Shown here piece by piece: positions 34,925-43,656 of a stretch of DNA of 64,000 nucleotides. Numbering within the stretch: position 1 is the first letter of the stretch; the number at the start of each line of letters is the position of its first letter. Source of the DNA: Marinicella sediminis (lineage in GTDB: Bacteria > Pseudomonadota > Gammaproteobacteria > Xanthomonadales > Marinicellaceae); contig NZ_MVBD01000002.1 of NCBI RefSeq assembly GCF_002000055.1, forward strand, positions 248,001 through 312,000, given 5' to 3'. The notes under the pieces are model-generated. The model was not told the origin of the DNA. It did not search any database and saw only the letters and a program-made list of their open reading frames with translations. A program made the position numbers and the translations under genes.

Positions 34925-35677
34925 ATGAAAATTCTTGTAGCTATCAAGCGTGTGGTTGATTACAACGTGCGCGTTCAGGTTAAACCTGACGGTTCGGGTG
35001 TCGCCACAGATGGGGTCAAAATGAGCATCAATCCTTTTGACGAAATCGCCATTGAAGAAGCCCTGCGCATCAAAGAGCAAGGCAAAGCCGACGAAGTCGT
35101 GGTGGTCACCATTGGTACCAACGACTCACAGCAACAACTGCGCACCGCCATGGCCATGGGCGCTGACCGCGCCATTCTGGTGGAGAGTGATGTCGCTGTC
35201 CAGCCATTGCAAGCCGCACAGGTACTGTTAAAAGTCATCGAGCAAGAATCACCAGGACTGGTCATTACTGGCAAGCAGGCCATCGATGATGACAACAACC
35301 AAACTCCGCAAATGTTGGCCACACTGTGGAACAGACCACAAGCCACTTTTGCCTCAAAGATTGAATTTGTTGACGGTGGCCTGCAGGTTACCCGAGAAGT
35401 GGATGCCGGCCTGGAAACCATCCAGGTTGAACTGCCTGCTGTGGTATCAACTGACCTGCGTCTGAATGAGCCCCGTTTCGTGAAATTACCGGACATCATG
35501 AAAGCCAAACGCAAACCACTGGATGTCAAAGCCATTGGCGAACTGGCTCCTGACCTGCAAGGCAAAGCCATTGAAGTGACTCAACACGAAGCCCCTCAAC
35601 CCCGCCAGAAAGGCATCATGGTTGAGACTGTGGATGAGTTGATCGAGATTTTGAAAGACAAGGGGTTGGTATCATGA
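34925..35677 (+). CDS. etfB: Electron transfer flavoprotein beta subunit
   Basis: The product has 250 residues, the usual length. MKILVAIKRVVDYNVRVQV and MSINPFDEIAIEEALRIKE are diagnostic N-terminal stretches, and ITGKQAIDDDNNQTPQMLA holds the AMP-binding loop. ETF accepts electrons from acyl-CoA and other flavin dehydrogenases and passes them to ETF-quinone oxidoreductase. The stop overlaps the etfA start by 4 nt. Confidence 0.97.
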   Translation: MKILVAIKRVVDYNVRVQVKPDGSGVATDGVKMSINPFDEIAIEEALRIKEQGKADEVVVVTIGTNDSQQQLRTAMAMGADRAILVESDVAVQPLQAAQVLLKVIEQESPGLVITGKQAIDDDNNQTPQMLATLWNRPQATFASKIEFVDGGLQVTREVDAGLETIQVELPAVVSTDLRLNEPRFVKLPDIMKAKRKPLDVKAIGELAPDLQGKAIEVTQHEAPQPRQKGIMVETVDELIEILKDKGLVS

Positions 35678-36606
35678 GCAAAGTATTAATTCTGGCCGAA
35701 CACAACGGCAATGCAATCAATCAATCAACTGCCAAAGTACTGGCAGCCGCTAAACAGCTCAACCCTGAAGCGATTGACGTGATGTTGTTTACCGGCAACA
35801 CCGGGCTGGCAACACAAATCGCCGGACACGAGGGTGTGAATCAGGTTTTTTGTGTGGCTTGTGAAGACAACCACGACCAATTGGCCGCTTCCATTGCACC
35901 TACGTTGGCTGACAAAGGCAAAGAATACACCCATGTCTGGGGACCATCGACCACTTTTGGTAAAGATGTGATGCCACGTGTGGCCGCACTGCTGGGTGTT
36001 AATCAAGTCAGCGATGTGATGGAAATCATCGACGCCCATACCTTCAAGCGCCCCATCTATGCCGGCAATGCAATCATCACGGTAAACACCGACACCGCAC
36101 AAATTGTAGCCACAGTTCGAACCGCTTCATTCAGCGCTGATAAAACCACCGGTGGTTCAGCATCGGTAGAAGAAAGCACACTGAATACCGCCGCCAATCA
36201 CACATCTTTCGTGAAATTGTCCAGCGGTGACTCTGATCGTCCAGATTTACAGACTGCTGACAAAGTCATCTCTGGTGGCCGTGGCGTGGGCAGTGAAGAA
36301 AACTTTGCCATCGTCTATCAACTGGCAGACAAAATTGGCGCAGCCACAGGAGCCTCAAGGGCTGCCGTGGACGCCGGCTATGTACCCAATGACATGCAAG
36401 TGGGTCAAACCGGTAAAATCATCGCCCCTGACCTGTACATGTGTTTCGGCATTTCCGGTGCCATTCAACATTTAACCGGCATCAAAGACGCCGGCACCAT
36501 CGTGGCCATCAACAAAGACGGTGACGCGCCGATTTTCGAAGTGGCCGATGTGGGCCTGGTTGGCGACTTATTTAAAATCATTCCTGAAATGATGGAAAAA
36601 CTCTGA
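35674..36606 (+). CDS. etfA: Electron transfer flavoprotein alpha subunit
   Basis: The product has 310 residues. The FAD-binding C-terminal domain is clear: [52 protein letters not shown] and [22 protein letters not shown]. It forms the ETF heterodimer with EtfB. It is followed after 10 nt by the ALDH7 gene, suggesting one operon in which ETF serves the same catabolic route. Confidence 0.97.
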   Translation: MSKVLILAEHNGNAINQSTAKVLAAAKQLNPEAIDVMLFTGNTGLATQIAGHEGVNQVFCVACEDNHDQLAASIAPTLADKGKEYTHVWGPSTTFGKDVMPRVAALLGVNQVSDVMEIIDAHTFKRPIYAGNAIITVNTDTAQIVATVRTASFSADKTTGGSASVEESTLNTAANHTSFVKLSSGDSDRPDLQTADKVISGGRGVGSEENFAIVYQLADKIGAATGASRAAVDAGYVPNDMQVGQTGKIIAPDLYMCFGISGAIQHLTGIKDAGTIVAINKDGDAPIFEVADVGLVGDLFKIIPEMMEKL

Positions 36607-36616
36607 GGTATCAACA

Positions 36617-38134
36617 ATGGATTTTTTAAAAGAACTCGGTCTTAAAGATGTCAATTTCGGCACCTGCACAGATCACAATGAATGGTCAACTGATGAATCA
36701 GCTGGCCTGATTGAATCACACAATCCTGCCACCGGCGAGTTGCTCGGCAAAGTGGTTTCAGCATCTGAAGCTGACTACGAAAATGTCATCAGCAAAGCGC
36801 AAGCGGTATTTAAAGAATGGCGCAAAGTCCCTGGCCCGCAACGTGGTGAAGCGGTTCGACTGGTCGGGGAAGCCCTGCGTAAACACAAAGATGCCCTGGG
36901 TTCACTGGTGGCCGCCGAAATGGGTAAAATCAAATCCGAAGGTGACGGTGAAGTTCAGGAAATGATCGACATGGCTGATTTTGCCGTTGGTCAGGCTCGC
37001 ATGATGTATGGCAACACCATGCATTCAGAACGCCCGGGTCACCGCATGTACGACCAATGGCATCCATTGGGTGTGGTGGGCATCATTTCAGCCTTCAACT
37101 TCCCTGTGGCCGTGTGGTCATGGAATGCTTTTGTTGCAGCCATTTGTGGCAATGTGTCAGTATGGAAGCCCAGCCAGAAAGTACCGCTGTGCTCAATCGC
37201 TGTGCAAAACATCTGCAACCAGGCACTGAAAGACGCCGGTTTCCCACCGATCTTCCTGCTGTTTAATGACGACAGTAATGAACTGGCTAAAAAGTTCGTT
37301 GATGACAAGCGGGTAAACCTGGTTTCATTCACCGGATCAACACAGGTTGGTAAACAAGTGGGGGTTCAGGTGGCCAAACGCATGGGTCGCTCATTGCTGG
37401 AACTGGGTGGCAATAACGCCCTGATCGTTGACAAATCGGCTGATCTGAAATTGGCAGTGCCGGCCATTGTGTTTGGTGCTGTGGGAACTGCAGGACAACG
37501 CTGCACCACCACCCGTCGTTTGTTTGTCCACGAAGACATCGCAGAAGAACTGACAGAAAAAGTGGTCAATGCTTATAAACAAGTTCCCATTGGCAACCCA
37601 TTGGATACCAACACACTGATGGGTCCCCTGATCGATGAAAACTCAGTTAACATGTACCTGAATGCAGTGGAAAAAGCCAAGGCAGCTGGTGGCGAAGTGC
37701 TGACCGGAGGAAACCGTGTAGATGGTCCTGGCAATTTTGTTGAGCCATGTGTGATCAAAGCACAGGCTGACTGGGATGTGGTAAAAACCGAAACTTTTGC
37801 CCCCATCCTGTATGTCATGACATTCAGTGATCTTGACGCAGTGATTGAAGCGCAAAATGACGTGGCACACGGCCTGTCATCAGCCATTTTCACCAACGAT
37901 TTGCGCCAGGCCGAGCAATTCCTTTCATCGGCGGGTTCAGACTGTGGCATCGCCAATGTCAACATCGGGACTTCTGGTGCTGAAATCGGTGGCGCCTTCG
38001 GCGGAGAGAAAGAAACCGGTGGCGGACGTGAAGCCGGATCCGATGCATGGAAAGCCTACATGCGTCGTCAAACCAACACCATCAACTACTCAACCGAACT
38101 GCCCCTGGCACAAGGCATTAAATTTGATATCTGA
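36617..38134 (+). CDS. ALDH7-family aldehyde dehydrogenase (alpha-aminoadipate semialdehyde dehydrogenase-like)
   Basis: The product has 505 residues. The catalytic cysteine is in [15 protein letters not shown] and the general-base glutamate in [13 protein letters not shown]; both are in the antiquitin (ALDH7) form, as is [21 protein letters not shown]. Bacterial ALDH7 enzymes (AmaB/Pcd) oxidise alpha-aminoadipate semialdehyde in lysine degradation. Position directly after etfBA fits a route whose later acyl-CoA dehydrogenase steps need ETF. GAGG precedes the ATG by 8 nt, and a strong terminator follows. Confidence 0.9.
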   Translation: MDFLKELGLKDVNFGTCTDHNEWSTDESAGLIESHNPATGELLGKVVSASEADYENVISKAQAVFKEWRKVPGPQRGEAVRLVGEALRKHKDALGSLVAAEMGKIKSEGDGEVQEMIDMADFAVGQARMMYGNTMHSERPGHRMYDQWHPLGVVGIISAFNFPVAVWSWNAFVAAICGNVSVWKPSQKVPLCSIAVQNICNQALKDAGFPPIFLLFNDDSNELAKKFVDDKRVNLVSFTGSTQVGKQVGVQVAKRMGRSLLELGGNNALIVDKSADLKLAVPAIVFGAVGTAGQRCTTTRRLFVHEDIAEELTEKVVNAYKQVPIGNPLDTNTLMGPLIDENSVNMYLNAVEKAKAAGGEVLTGGNRVDGPGNFVEPCVIKAQADWDVVKTETFAPILYVMTFSDLDAVIEAQNDVAHGLSSAIFTNDLRQAEQFLSSAGSDCGIANVNIGTSGAEIGGAFGGEKETGGGREAGSDAWKAYMRRQTNTINYSTELPLAQGIKFDI

Positions 38135-38154
38135 GGGTTGAAAACTGTTTGATG

Positions 38155-38184
38155 AAAAAGGGTCCTGCGGGGCCCTTTTTTATT
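38155..38184 (+). terminator. Intrinsic terminator of etfBA-ALDH operon
   Basis: AAAAAGGGTCC and GGGGCCCTTTTT pair, with one G-T wobble, around a 4-nt loop; the arm ends in six T residues. It begins 21 nt after the aldehyde dehydrogenase stop. Confidence 0.88.
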
Positions 38185-38614
38185 GCTCACATCGCTGTTT
38201 ATTCATACTGATTGAATTCCTCATTCTGCTCATGTCAAACTCAGTCATGACAACCACACAGAACCAGAACTGTCTCTTAACAATTATTAATACATTAAAC
38301 CAATCACGCCCCCATTAGGCACACCAATATACAAATGAACATCCACTTTGCTGCAACAACTGTGTCTGCTGCATGTAATGACTGCCGTTGACAGATGATC
38401 ACAACAGAAAACCACCGTCAATTGACTCAGACTTATTGTCCGGATACCAACTGCTGATGGCAATTTAAACCAATGTTTGACAACAGTCAAAAACAGCCTC
38501 TGTTGGGGTTTAATTTACCCGCCAAATCAGTACAATGCACAGGCAGCAATACACAGAAGCTGAAGCGATTTGACCAGTCGCTTTATTGAAAAACAATTAC
38601 CGCCAGGTGTACCC
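38185..38614. other. Gene-free region upstream of fpr
   Basis: These 430 bases hold no convincing open frame or RNA gene. A TTGACA within a small inverted repeat (TTGACAACAGTCAA, 38477-38490) may be part of the fpr control region, but no -10 element is at a normal distance. Confidence 0.45.
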
Positions 38615-39448
38615 ATGAATTTACCCAACCAACAAGTGGCTCCAACCACCGAAACCAATGCCACTGAAGTCAGAAACGCCTATCCCGAAGTGGTCACTGA
38701 AGTGCACCATTGGAATGATAAATTATTCTCTTTCCGCACCACCAGAAATGATGGGCTGCGGTTTGAAAACGGCCAGTTTGTCATGGTCGGTCTGGTGATC
38801 AACGGCAAGCCAGTGATGCGGGCCTATTCCATAGCCAGTCCTAATTACGCCGAGCACCTGGAGTTTTTCTCCATCAAACTGGAGCACGGACGACTGACAT
38901 CTCATTTGCAAAATCTGCAGCCCGGAGACACGGTCTGGATCAGCAAAAAACCCACAGGAACCCTGCTCCTGCATGATGTGCATCAGGCAGATAATCTGTT
39001 CATGCTGGCCACCGGGACTGGCCTGGCTCCGTTCATGTCATTGATTCAGGATCCTGAGGTCTACGAAAAATTCAAACGGGTCATTCTGGTACATGGCGTC
39101 CGACAGAACAACGACCTGGCCTATAAAGACTTCATTGAAAAAGAATTACCTGAACACGAATACCTGGGTGAGATGATCAGAGATCAACTGATCTATTACC
39201 CCACAGTGACCCGTGAACCAGCCTTGCATGCCGGCCGGGTGACTGAGATCATCAGCTCTGGCCAATTGACCTGCGACTTGGGATTACCAGCACTGAATCC
39301 ACAAACTGACCGGGCCATGTTGTGCGGCAATCCAGCCATGCTCAAAGACAGTTGTGCACTGCTGGACGAGCTGGGCTTTAATATATCCCCACGCATTGGT
39401 TATCCGGGCGATTATGTGATTGAGCGGGCCTTTGTCGATAACGGCTGA
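38615..39448 (+). CDS. fpr: Ferredoxin/flavodoxin-NADP reductase
   Basis: The product has 277 residues. The ATG at 38615 has AGGTG about 6 nt upstream and is preferred to a TTG 45 nt earlier. The FAD motif is MRAYSIASPNY and the NADP motif is MLATGTGLAPFMSLI. LCGNPAMLKD and the C-terminal VIERAFVDNG place it with bacterial subclass I reductases ending in FVEK-like tails. It supplies reduced ferredoxin or flavodoxin and is often induced by oxidative stress. The protein is some 20 residues longer than typical at the N-terminus. Confidence 0.93.
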   Translation: MNLPNQQVAPTTETNATEVRNAYPEVVTEVHHWNDKLFSFRTTRNDGLRFENGQFVMVGLVINGKPVMRAYSIASPNYAEHLEFFSIKLEHGRLTSHLQNLQPGDTVWISKKPTGTLLLHDVHQADNLFMLATGTGLAPFMSLIQDPEVYEKFKRVILVHGVRQNNDLAYKDFIEKELPEHEYLGEMIRDQLIYYPTVTREPALHAGRVTEIISSGQLTCDLGLPALNPQTDRAMLCGNPAMLKDSCALLDELGFNISPRIGYPGDYVIERAFVDNG

Positions 39449-39544
39449 GTGAATCATCTGGCGCTTGCTGAACCCAGGGGTTTCTCGGCACGCTTAAATG
39501 CATTAAAATTCAACCACACTTTCTGAAGATGGTTTGATTTCGCT

Positions 39545-40567
39545 ATGTTTGAATGGCTCGCCCGCAACACCCTGCAACACCTGCCGCCGGAACTGGCCCA
39601 CGACCTGGCCATCAAAGCCCTGGGCTCTCCCCTTGCTGTTTTTGCCAAAGCCCCGACGGTGAACAACCCGGTTGAGCTGATGGGCATCACTTTCCCCAAC
39701 CCAGTGGGGTTGGCTGCCGGCTTTGATAAAAATGGCGACGCCCTTCACGGACTGAGCAAACAAGGTTTTGGATTCCTGGAAATCGGCACCATCACTCCCA
39801 AACCCCAAGCCGGTAATGACAAACCCAGGTTGTTCAGACTCTCAGCAGATCAAGCCATCATCAACCGCATGGGCTTTAACAACAAAGGCATTGATCACCT
39901 GGTTAAACAAGTCAAAAAATCTTCTTATCAAGGGGTATTGGGGATCAACATCGGAAAAAACAAAGTCACCCCAAATGAACGGGCGGTGGATGATTATGTG
40001 CACTGCTTTGAAAAAGCCCACACCTTGTGTGACTACATCACCGTAAATATTTCATCTCCCAACACCCCGGATTTACGTGAATTGCAAAACGATCAGGCAT
40101 TGACTGACCTGCTTAACGGTGTCAAAGCCAAACAGCTCGAATGTGAACGCAAAGACGGAAAATACACCCCCATTCTGGTGAAAATTTCACCGGATCAAAA
40201 CCCTCAACAATTGGCTTTCATGGTTGAGCAAATCAAAGCCGCAGGTTTTGACGGGATTATCTGTACCAACACCACCATTGACCGGCCGGATTCACTACAA
40301 AGCGAATCCTCACTGACCAGGGAAAGTGGCGGTCTCAGTGGCAGGCCATTACAACAAAAATCAAACCAGACATTGGGACTGGTCAGAGAATTTGCCGGTG
40401 AAAATTTCCCAATTATTGCGGTTGGTGGTATCATAGATAAACAAGACGCACTGGACAAAATAAAACTGGGGGCAGACCTGATCCAGATTTACACAGGATT
40501 TGTACTCAAGGGTAATCAACTGATCAAACAAATAAATGACCATCTGAATAGTGAAGATACTGCGTAA
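39545..40567 (+). CDS. pyrD: Dihydroorotate dehydrogenase (quinone), class 2
   Basis: The product has 340 residues. PyrD oxidises dihydroorotate to orotate in pyrimidine synthesis and passes electrons to quinone at the inner membrane. The N-terminal helical extension (LARNTLQHLPPELAHDL) is the class 2 membrane-associating part. FMN-site sequences include AAGFDKNGDAL, FGFLEIGTITPKPQ and the catalytic serine segment NISSPNTPDLREL. The 3' end overlaps murB by 17 nt. Confidence 0.97.
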   Translation: MFEWLARNTLQHLPPELAHDLAIKALGSPLAVFAKAPTVNNPVELMGITFPNPVGLAAGFDKNGDALHGLSKQGFGFLEIGTITPKPQAGNDKPRLFRLSADQAIINRMGFNNKGIDHLVKQVKKSSYQGVLGINIGKNKVTPNERAVDDYVHCFEKAHTLCDYITVNISSPNTPDLRELQNDQALTDLLNGVKAKQLECERKDGKYTPILVKISPDQNPQQLAFMVEQIKAAGFDGIICTNTTIDRPDSLQSESSLTRESGGLSGRPLQQKSNQTLGLVREFAGENFPIIAVGGIIDKQDALDKIKLGADLIQIYTGFVLKGNQLIKQINDHLNSEDTA

Positions 40568-41546
40568 CCACAACCTGAAAAACCTCAACACCCTGGGCGT
40601 CGATTGTTGTTGTGAGCAGTTTGCCGAAATCAATTCACTGGCTGACCTGGAAGCCCTTCCCAAAGACATTAAAATCACCGAAATGCTGGTATTGGGTGGC
40701 GGCAGTAATTTATTGTTCACTCAGGACCTACCTCGTTTTGTGGCCCACATCAAACCCCGCAAACACATCACCATCGTTGATAACCTGGTGGTCGCCTGGG
40801 CCGGCACCGTTTGGGATGACCTGGTACAATGGGCGGTACAACGAAACCTGGGCGGGATTGAAAACCTGGCGGCCATACCGGGCCTGGTAGGTGGCGCACC
40901 TTTTCAGAACATTGGGGCTTATGGAGCGGAGATCAAAGACTGCCTGGTATGGGTTGAGGTATACAACTGGCACACCGGACTGTATCATCGCCTGAGCAAC
41001 GAAGAGTGTATGCTTTCCTACCGGCACAGCATATTCAAATACCATGACCAACCCTGGATCATCAGTCGGATTGCCCTCGATTTACGCCCCGACAATCCCA
41101 TCAATGTCAGCTATGGCCCTCTGAAAACAGTGTTTGATAACCTTGGGGGTACCCCAACATATCAACAGGTAGCCACCGCGGTGACGCAAATCCGCGCCAG
41201 CAAACTCCCTGACCCTAAAACATTGGCCAATGCCGGTAGCTTTTTCAAGAACCCCATCATCAGCGATCAGCAAGCCAAAAGATTACAACGCCGTTTTAAA
41301 GAAATGCCATTGTTTGATACGGGCCAGCCTGATGAGCACAAAACCAGTGCCGCCTGGTTGCTTGAACAATGTGGTTTTAAAGGACACAAGGAAGGCGATG
41401 CCGGTTTTTATGACAAACACGCACTGATATTGGTGAATTACGGTAACGCCACCGGCCAGGACCTGTTGCGCATCAGCAAGTCTGCCAAACGTGCAGTGAA
41501 GAATAAATTTGCCATTGAGCTGGAAGAAGAAGTCAGGGTTTTGTAA
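40551..41546 (+). CDS. murB: UDP-N-acetylenolpyruvoylglucosamine reductase
   Basis: The product has 331 residues, E. coli-type (type I) length. MurB makes UDP-N-acetylmuramate for peptidoglycan, using NADPH and FAD. FAD-binding MLVLGGGSNLLFT and GLVGGAPFQNIGAYGAEIKD are clear; the catalytic serine lies in AGSFFKNP and a conserved block is AAWLLEQCGFKG. The start is a GTG inside the last codons of pyrD (17-nt overlap), indicating coupled translation. Confidence 0.96.
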   Translation: MKILRNHNLKNLNTLGVDCCCEQFAEINSLADLEALPKDIKITEMLVLGGGSNLLFTQDLPRFVAHIKPRKHITIVDNLVVAWAGTVWDDLVQWAVQRNLGGIENLAAIPGLVGGAPFQNIGAYGAEIKDCLVWVEVYNWHTGLYHRLSNEECMLSYRHSIFKYHDQPWIISRIALDLRPDNPINVSYGPLKTVFDNLGGTPTYQQVATAVTQIRASKLPDPKTLANAGSFFKNPIISDQQAKRLQRRFKEMPLFDTGQPDEHKTSAAWLLEQCGFKGHKEGDAGFYDKHALILVNYGNATGQDLLRISKSAKRAVKNKFAIELEEEVRVL

Positions 41547-41570
41547 AACATTGTCAGCAAATACAATAAC

Positions 41571-41584
41571 TTGATCCAGATCAA
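41571..41584 (+). promoter_or_regulatory. Perfect FNR/Anr-type box upstream of cytochrome c gene
   Basis: TTGATCCAGATCAA matches the FNR/Anr consensus TTGAT-N4-ATCAA at all ten defined positions. It lies 98 nt before the first cytochrome c start. If the transcription start is near 41619, the box is centred at about -41.5 with TTTATT at 41607-41612 as a -10, the geometry of an oxygen-responsive class II activated promoter. Confidence 0.7.
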
Positions 41585-41681
41585 AAATCAGTCAGTTTCC
41601 TCTGTTTTTATTAACTGTTCTTAACCATTGATTCCTTAATAATGATAAGCTTGCCCTGCTTTTATTTATTGGATAATCCAC

Positions 41682-41981
41682 ATGAAAAAAATAACTGTTC
41701 TGTTACTCACATTAGGTCTGTTTTCCGCTCCTGCCATGGCTGGAGATGTTGAAGCAGGTAAAGCCAAATCCGTGGTTTGTGCAGCGTGTCATGGACCTGC
41801 AGGCATCAGCTCCAATCCATTGTGGCCCAACCTGGCCGGACAAAAGGAAGCGTACCTGGTCAAACAAATCAAAGCTTTTAAAAGCGGCGAACGCAAAGAC
41901 CCAAGCATGGCGCCTATGGTGGCAGCACTGACCGATGAAGACATCGCCAACATCGCTGCATATTACGCCAGTTTGAAATAA
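41682..41981 (+). CDS. Small periplasmic cytochrome c
   Basis: The product has 99 residues with a signal peptide ending in PAMAGD. The single heme site is CAACHG near residue 33, followed by a class I cytochrome c fold ending [17 protein letters not shown]. It resembles one domain of cytochrome c4 or a c553. The distal methionine is probably in PSMAPM. It probably carries electrons to terminal oxidases or a peroxidase in the periplasm. It has a separate terminator and a candidate FNR-controlled promoter. Confidence 0.9.
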   Translation: MKKITVLLLTLGLFSAPAMAGDVEAGKAKSVVCAACHGPAGISSNPLWPNLAGQKEAYLVKQIKAFKSGERKDPSMAPMVAALTDEDIANIAAYYASLK

Positions 41982-42009
41982 ACACGATTTTCATCCAAGC
42001 ACGTGATTA

Positions 42010-42035
42010 AAGGGTTGTTCTGCAACCCTTTTTTT
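42010..42035 (+). terminator. Intrinsic terminator after first cytochrome c gene
   Basis: An 8-bp perfect stem (AAGGGTTG / CAACCCTT) with a 5-nt loop is followed by T residues to 42035. It lies 29 nt past the stop and separates the first cytochrome from the next two. Confidence 0.9.
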
Positions 42036-42056
42036 GTGGAATTGAATTGAATTAGA

Positions 42057-42085
42057 TTGAGAGATGGCTGTGATCTGACTATAAT
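42057..42085 (+). promoter_or_regulatory. Sigma-70 promoter for second and third cytochrome c genes
   Basis: TTGAGA (42057-42062) and a perfect TATAAT (42080-42085) are separated by exactly 17 nt. The predicted transcript would start near 42092, about 20 nt before the ATG. I see no FNR-like box upstream, in contrast to the first cytochrome gene. Confidence 0.7.
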
Positions 42086-42111
42086 GGTCACTTTTTATAA
42101 TTTGGCACGAA

Positions 42112-42417
42112 ATGAAAAAAATACTGACACTGGCTCTGGTGCTTTCATCATTCCAATTATTCGCTGAAGGCGATGTAGAAAATGGCAAAAAAATTGCCTA
42201 CACCTGTACAGGTTGTCATGGCATTCCTTTTTACCAAAACACCTACCCTGCTTATCATGTACCCCGACTGGGTGGACAGAATGAAGCTTACATCGCTCTG
42301 GCGCTGAAAGCCTATCGATCCGGCGAAAGGAGCCATTCCACCATGCAGGCCCAAGCCGGCAACCTGACTGATCAGGACATTGCTGACATCGCTGCCTATT
42401 TTTCATCGCTTAAATAA
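42112..42417 (+). CDS. Small periplasmic cytochrome c
   Basis: The product has 101 residues with a signal peptide (LTLALVLSSFQLFAEG). The heme motif is CTGCHG, and an insertion of about ten residues (YQNTYPAYHVPRLGG) follows compared with its neighbours. The end, LTDQDIADIAAYFSSLK, is nearly the same as in the preceding cytochrome, pointing to duplication. It lies 12 nt before the third cytochrome gene, and both probably share one transcript. Confidence 0.9.
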   Translation: MKKILTLALVLSSFQLFAEGDVENGKKIAYTCTGCHGIPFYQNTYPAYHVPRLGGQNEAYIALALKAYRSGERSHSTMQAQAGNLTDQDIADIAAYFSSLK

Positions 42418-42429
42418 CAGGAATCCATC

Positions 42430-42756
42430 ATGAAAAACGTTTTGATTTTATGCTTATTGTTTGTGGGTTCAACAGCCATTGCCGGCGATGCTGAAAAAGG
42501 CAAAGAAAAAGCCCAGCAAGTCTGCGCTACATGTCACGGTATGGATGGTGTGGGCATTGACAATACTTACCCAAAACTGGCTGGTCAGTATGCCGATTAC
42601 ATGGAACGCGCATTGAAAGACTATCGTTCAGGTGCCCGTAAGAATGCCATCATGGCCGGTTTTGCAGCCACATTGACTGACGAAGACATCGAAAATGTAG
42701 CCACTTACTACTCAACCCTGAAAGAAAACCGGTTGCGAGATCTGACCATTAAATAG
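42430..42756 (+). CDS. Small periplasmic cytochrome c
   Basis: The product has 108 residues with a signal peptide (ILCLLFVGSTAIAGD). The heme site is CATCHGMDG and the fold ends LTDEDIENVATYYSTLK, followed by a short basic tail (KENRLRDLTIK) that the two sister proteins lack. It is closest in layout to one half of cytochrome c4. Partner enzymes are not encoded nearby. Confidence 0.9.
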   Translation: MKNVLILCLLFVGSTAIAGDAEKGKEKAQQVCATCHGMDGVGIDNTYPKLAGQYADYMERALKDYRSGARKNAIMAGFAATLTDEDIENVATYYSTLKENRLRDLTIK

Positions 42757-42775
42757 GTCAGCACCGATTGACACC

Positions 42776-42802
42776 AAAGGCCAGATTTCTGGCCTTTTTT
42801 TT
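42776..42802 (+). terminator. Intrinsic terminator after third cytochrome c gene
   Basis: A perfect 9-bp stem (AAAGGCCAG / CTGGCCTTT) with loop ATTT ends in eight T residues. It lies 19 nt past the stop codon. Confidence 0.92.
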
Positions 42803-42819
42803 GCTTTGGAGAAACACAG

Positions 42820-43617
42820 ATGACAACATCATGGGCACTTGTTACCGGCGCATCAGCCGGACTGGGTAAACAATTTGCTTTACAATTGGCCGCTAAAGGA
42901 CAGGCAGTTTTACTGGTCGCCAGGCGTGAAGCGCAACTCAAAGAACTGCAATCTCACATCAAAGCAGCCCATCAGGTTGAATGTGAGTACCTGGCACTGG
43001 ACCTCAGCGAGCCTGATGCCAACCAAACCCTGTTTGATCATTCTCAGCAAAATAACTGGCAAATAGACACCCTGATCAACAATGCAGGATATGGCGTACC
43101 TGGTGATTTTGATGCGGTTGACTGGCAGACTCATCAGGACATGTTACAAGTGATGCTCACATCGGTGATTGAGTTGTGCCACCTGTATTATCCGTTGATG
43201 AAACAACGTCAACAAGGCCAGATCATCAATGTATCATCGCTGGCTGGCTTGACTCCAGCCACAGCAGGTCACACCCTTTATGGTGCAGTAAAGGCTTTTC
43301 TGGTTAAATTCAGTCAATCCCTGCATCTCGAAGCCAGCGATCATGGGGTGCATGTAACGGCTTTGTGTCCCGGTTTTACTTACACAGAATTCCATGATGT
43401 GAATGGCACCCGCAAGATGGTCAGCACAATGTCGAAAAAACTATGGATGTCTGCTGAAGATGTGGTATCCCAGGGGCTGCAGGCCGTGAACGATAACCAG
43501 GCTGTCTATATCAACGGCTGGCGTAACCGGTTGATTGCCCGGTTATGCAAACTGTTGCCAGAAAGCCTGGTGCGCTACCTGATGAAAGGCAGTATAGCCA
43601 AATTCCGCAAACGGTAA
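42820..43617 (+). CDS. Short-chain dehydrogenase/reductase
   Basis: The product has 265 residues. The classical SDR nucleotide site is VTGASAGLGKQFA, followed by NNAGYG and the catalytic YGAVKAF (YxxxK) with the serine in NVSSLAGL. VTALCPGFTYTEFHD is also conserved. The arginine after the first strand region (VARREAQL) suggests NADP preference. This branch resembles YqjQ/DltE-type reductases of unknown substrate. It starts directly after the cytochrome terminator and converges with the glutamate dehydrogenase gene. Confidence 0.88.
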   Translation: MTTSWALVTGASAGLGKQFALQLAAKGQAVLLVARREAQLKELQSHIKAAHQVECEYLALDLSEPDANQTLFDHSQQNNWQIDTLINNAGYGVPGDFDAVDWQTHQDMLQVMLTSVIELCHLYYPLMKQRQQGQIINVSSLAGLTPATAGHTLYGAVKAFLVKFSQSLHLEASDHGVHVTALCPGFTYTEFHDVNGTRKMVSTMSKKLWMSAEDVVSQGLQAVNDNQAVYINGWRNRLIARLCKLLPESLVRYLMKGSIAKFRKR

Positions 43618-43618
43618 A

Positions 43619-43646
43619 CAGCCAGGGCATGAACCTGCCCCGGCTG
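43619..43646. terminator. Hairpin between convergent SDR and glutamate dehydrogenase genes
   Basis: CAGCC-A-GGGC pairs with GCCC-C-GGCTG (one mismatch) around an 8-nt loop in the 39-nt convergent gap. TTTT follows some distance away on the plus strand. It probably limits read-through in both directions. Confidence 0.5.
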
Positions 43647-43656
43647 ATGACACCTT

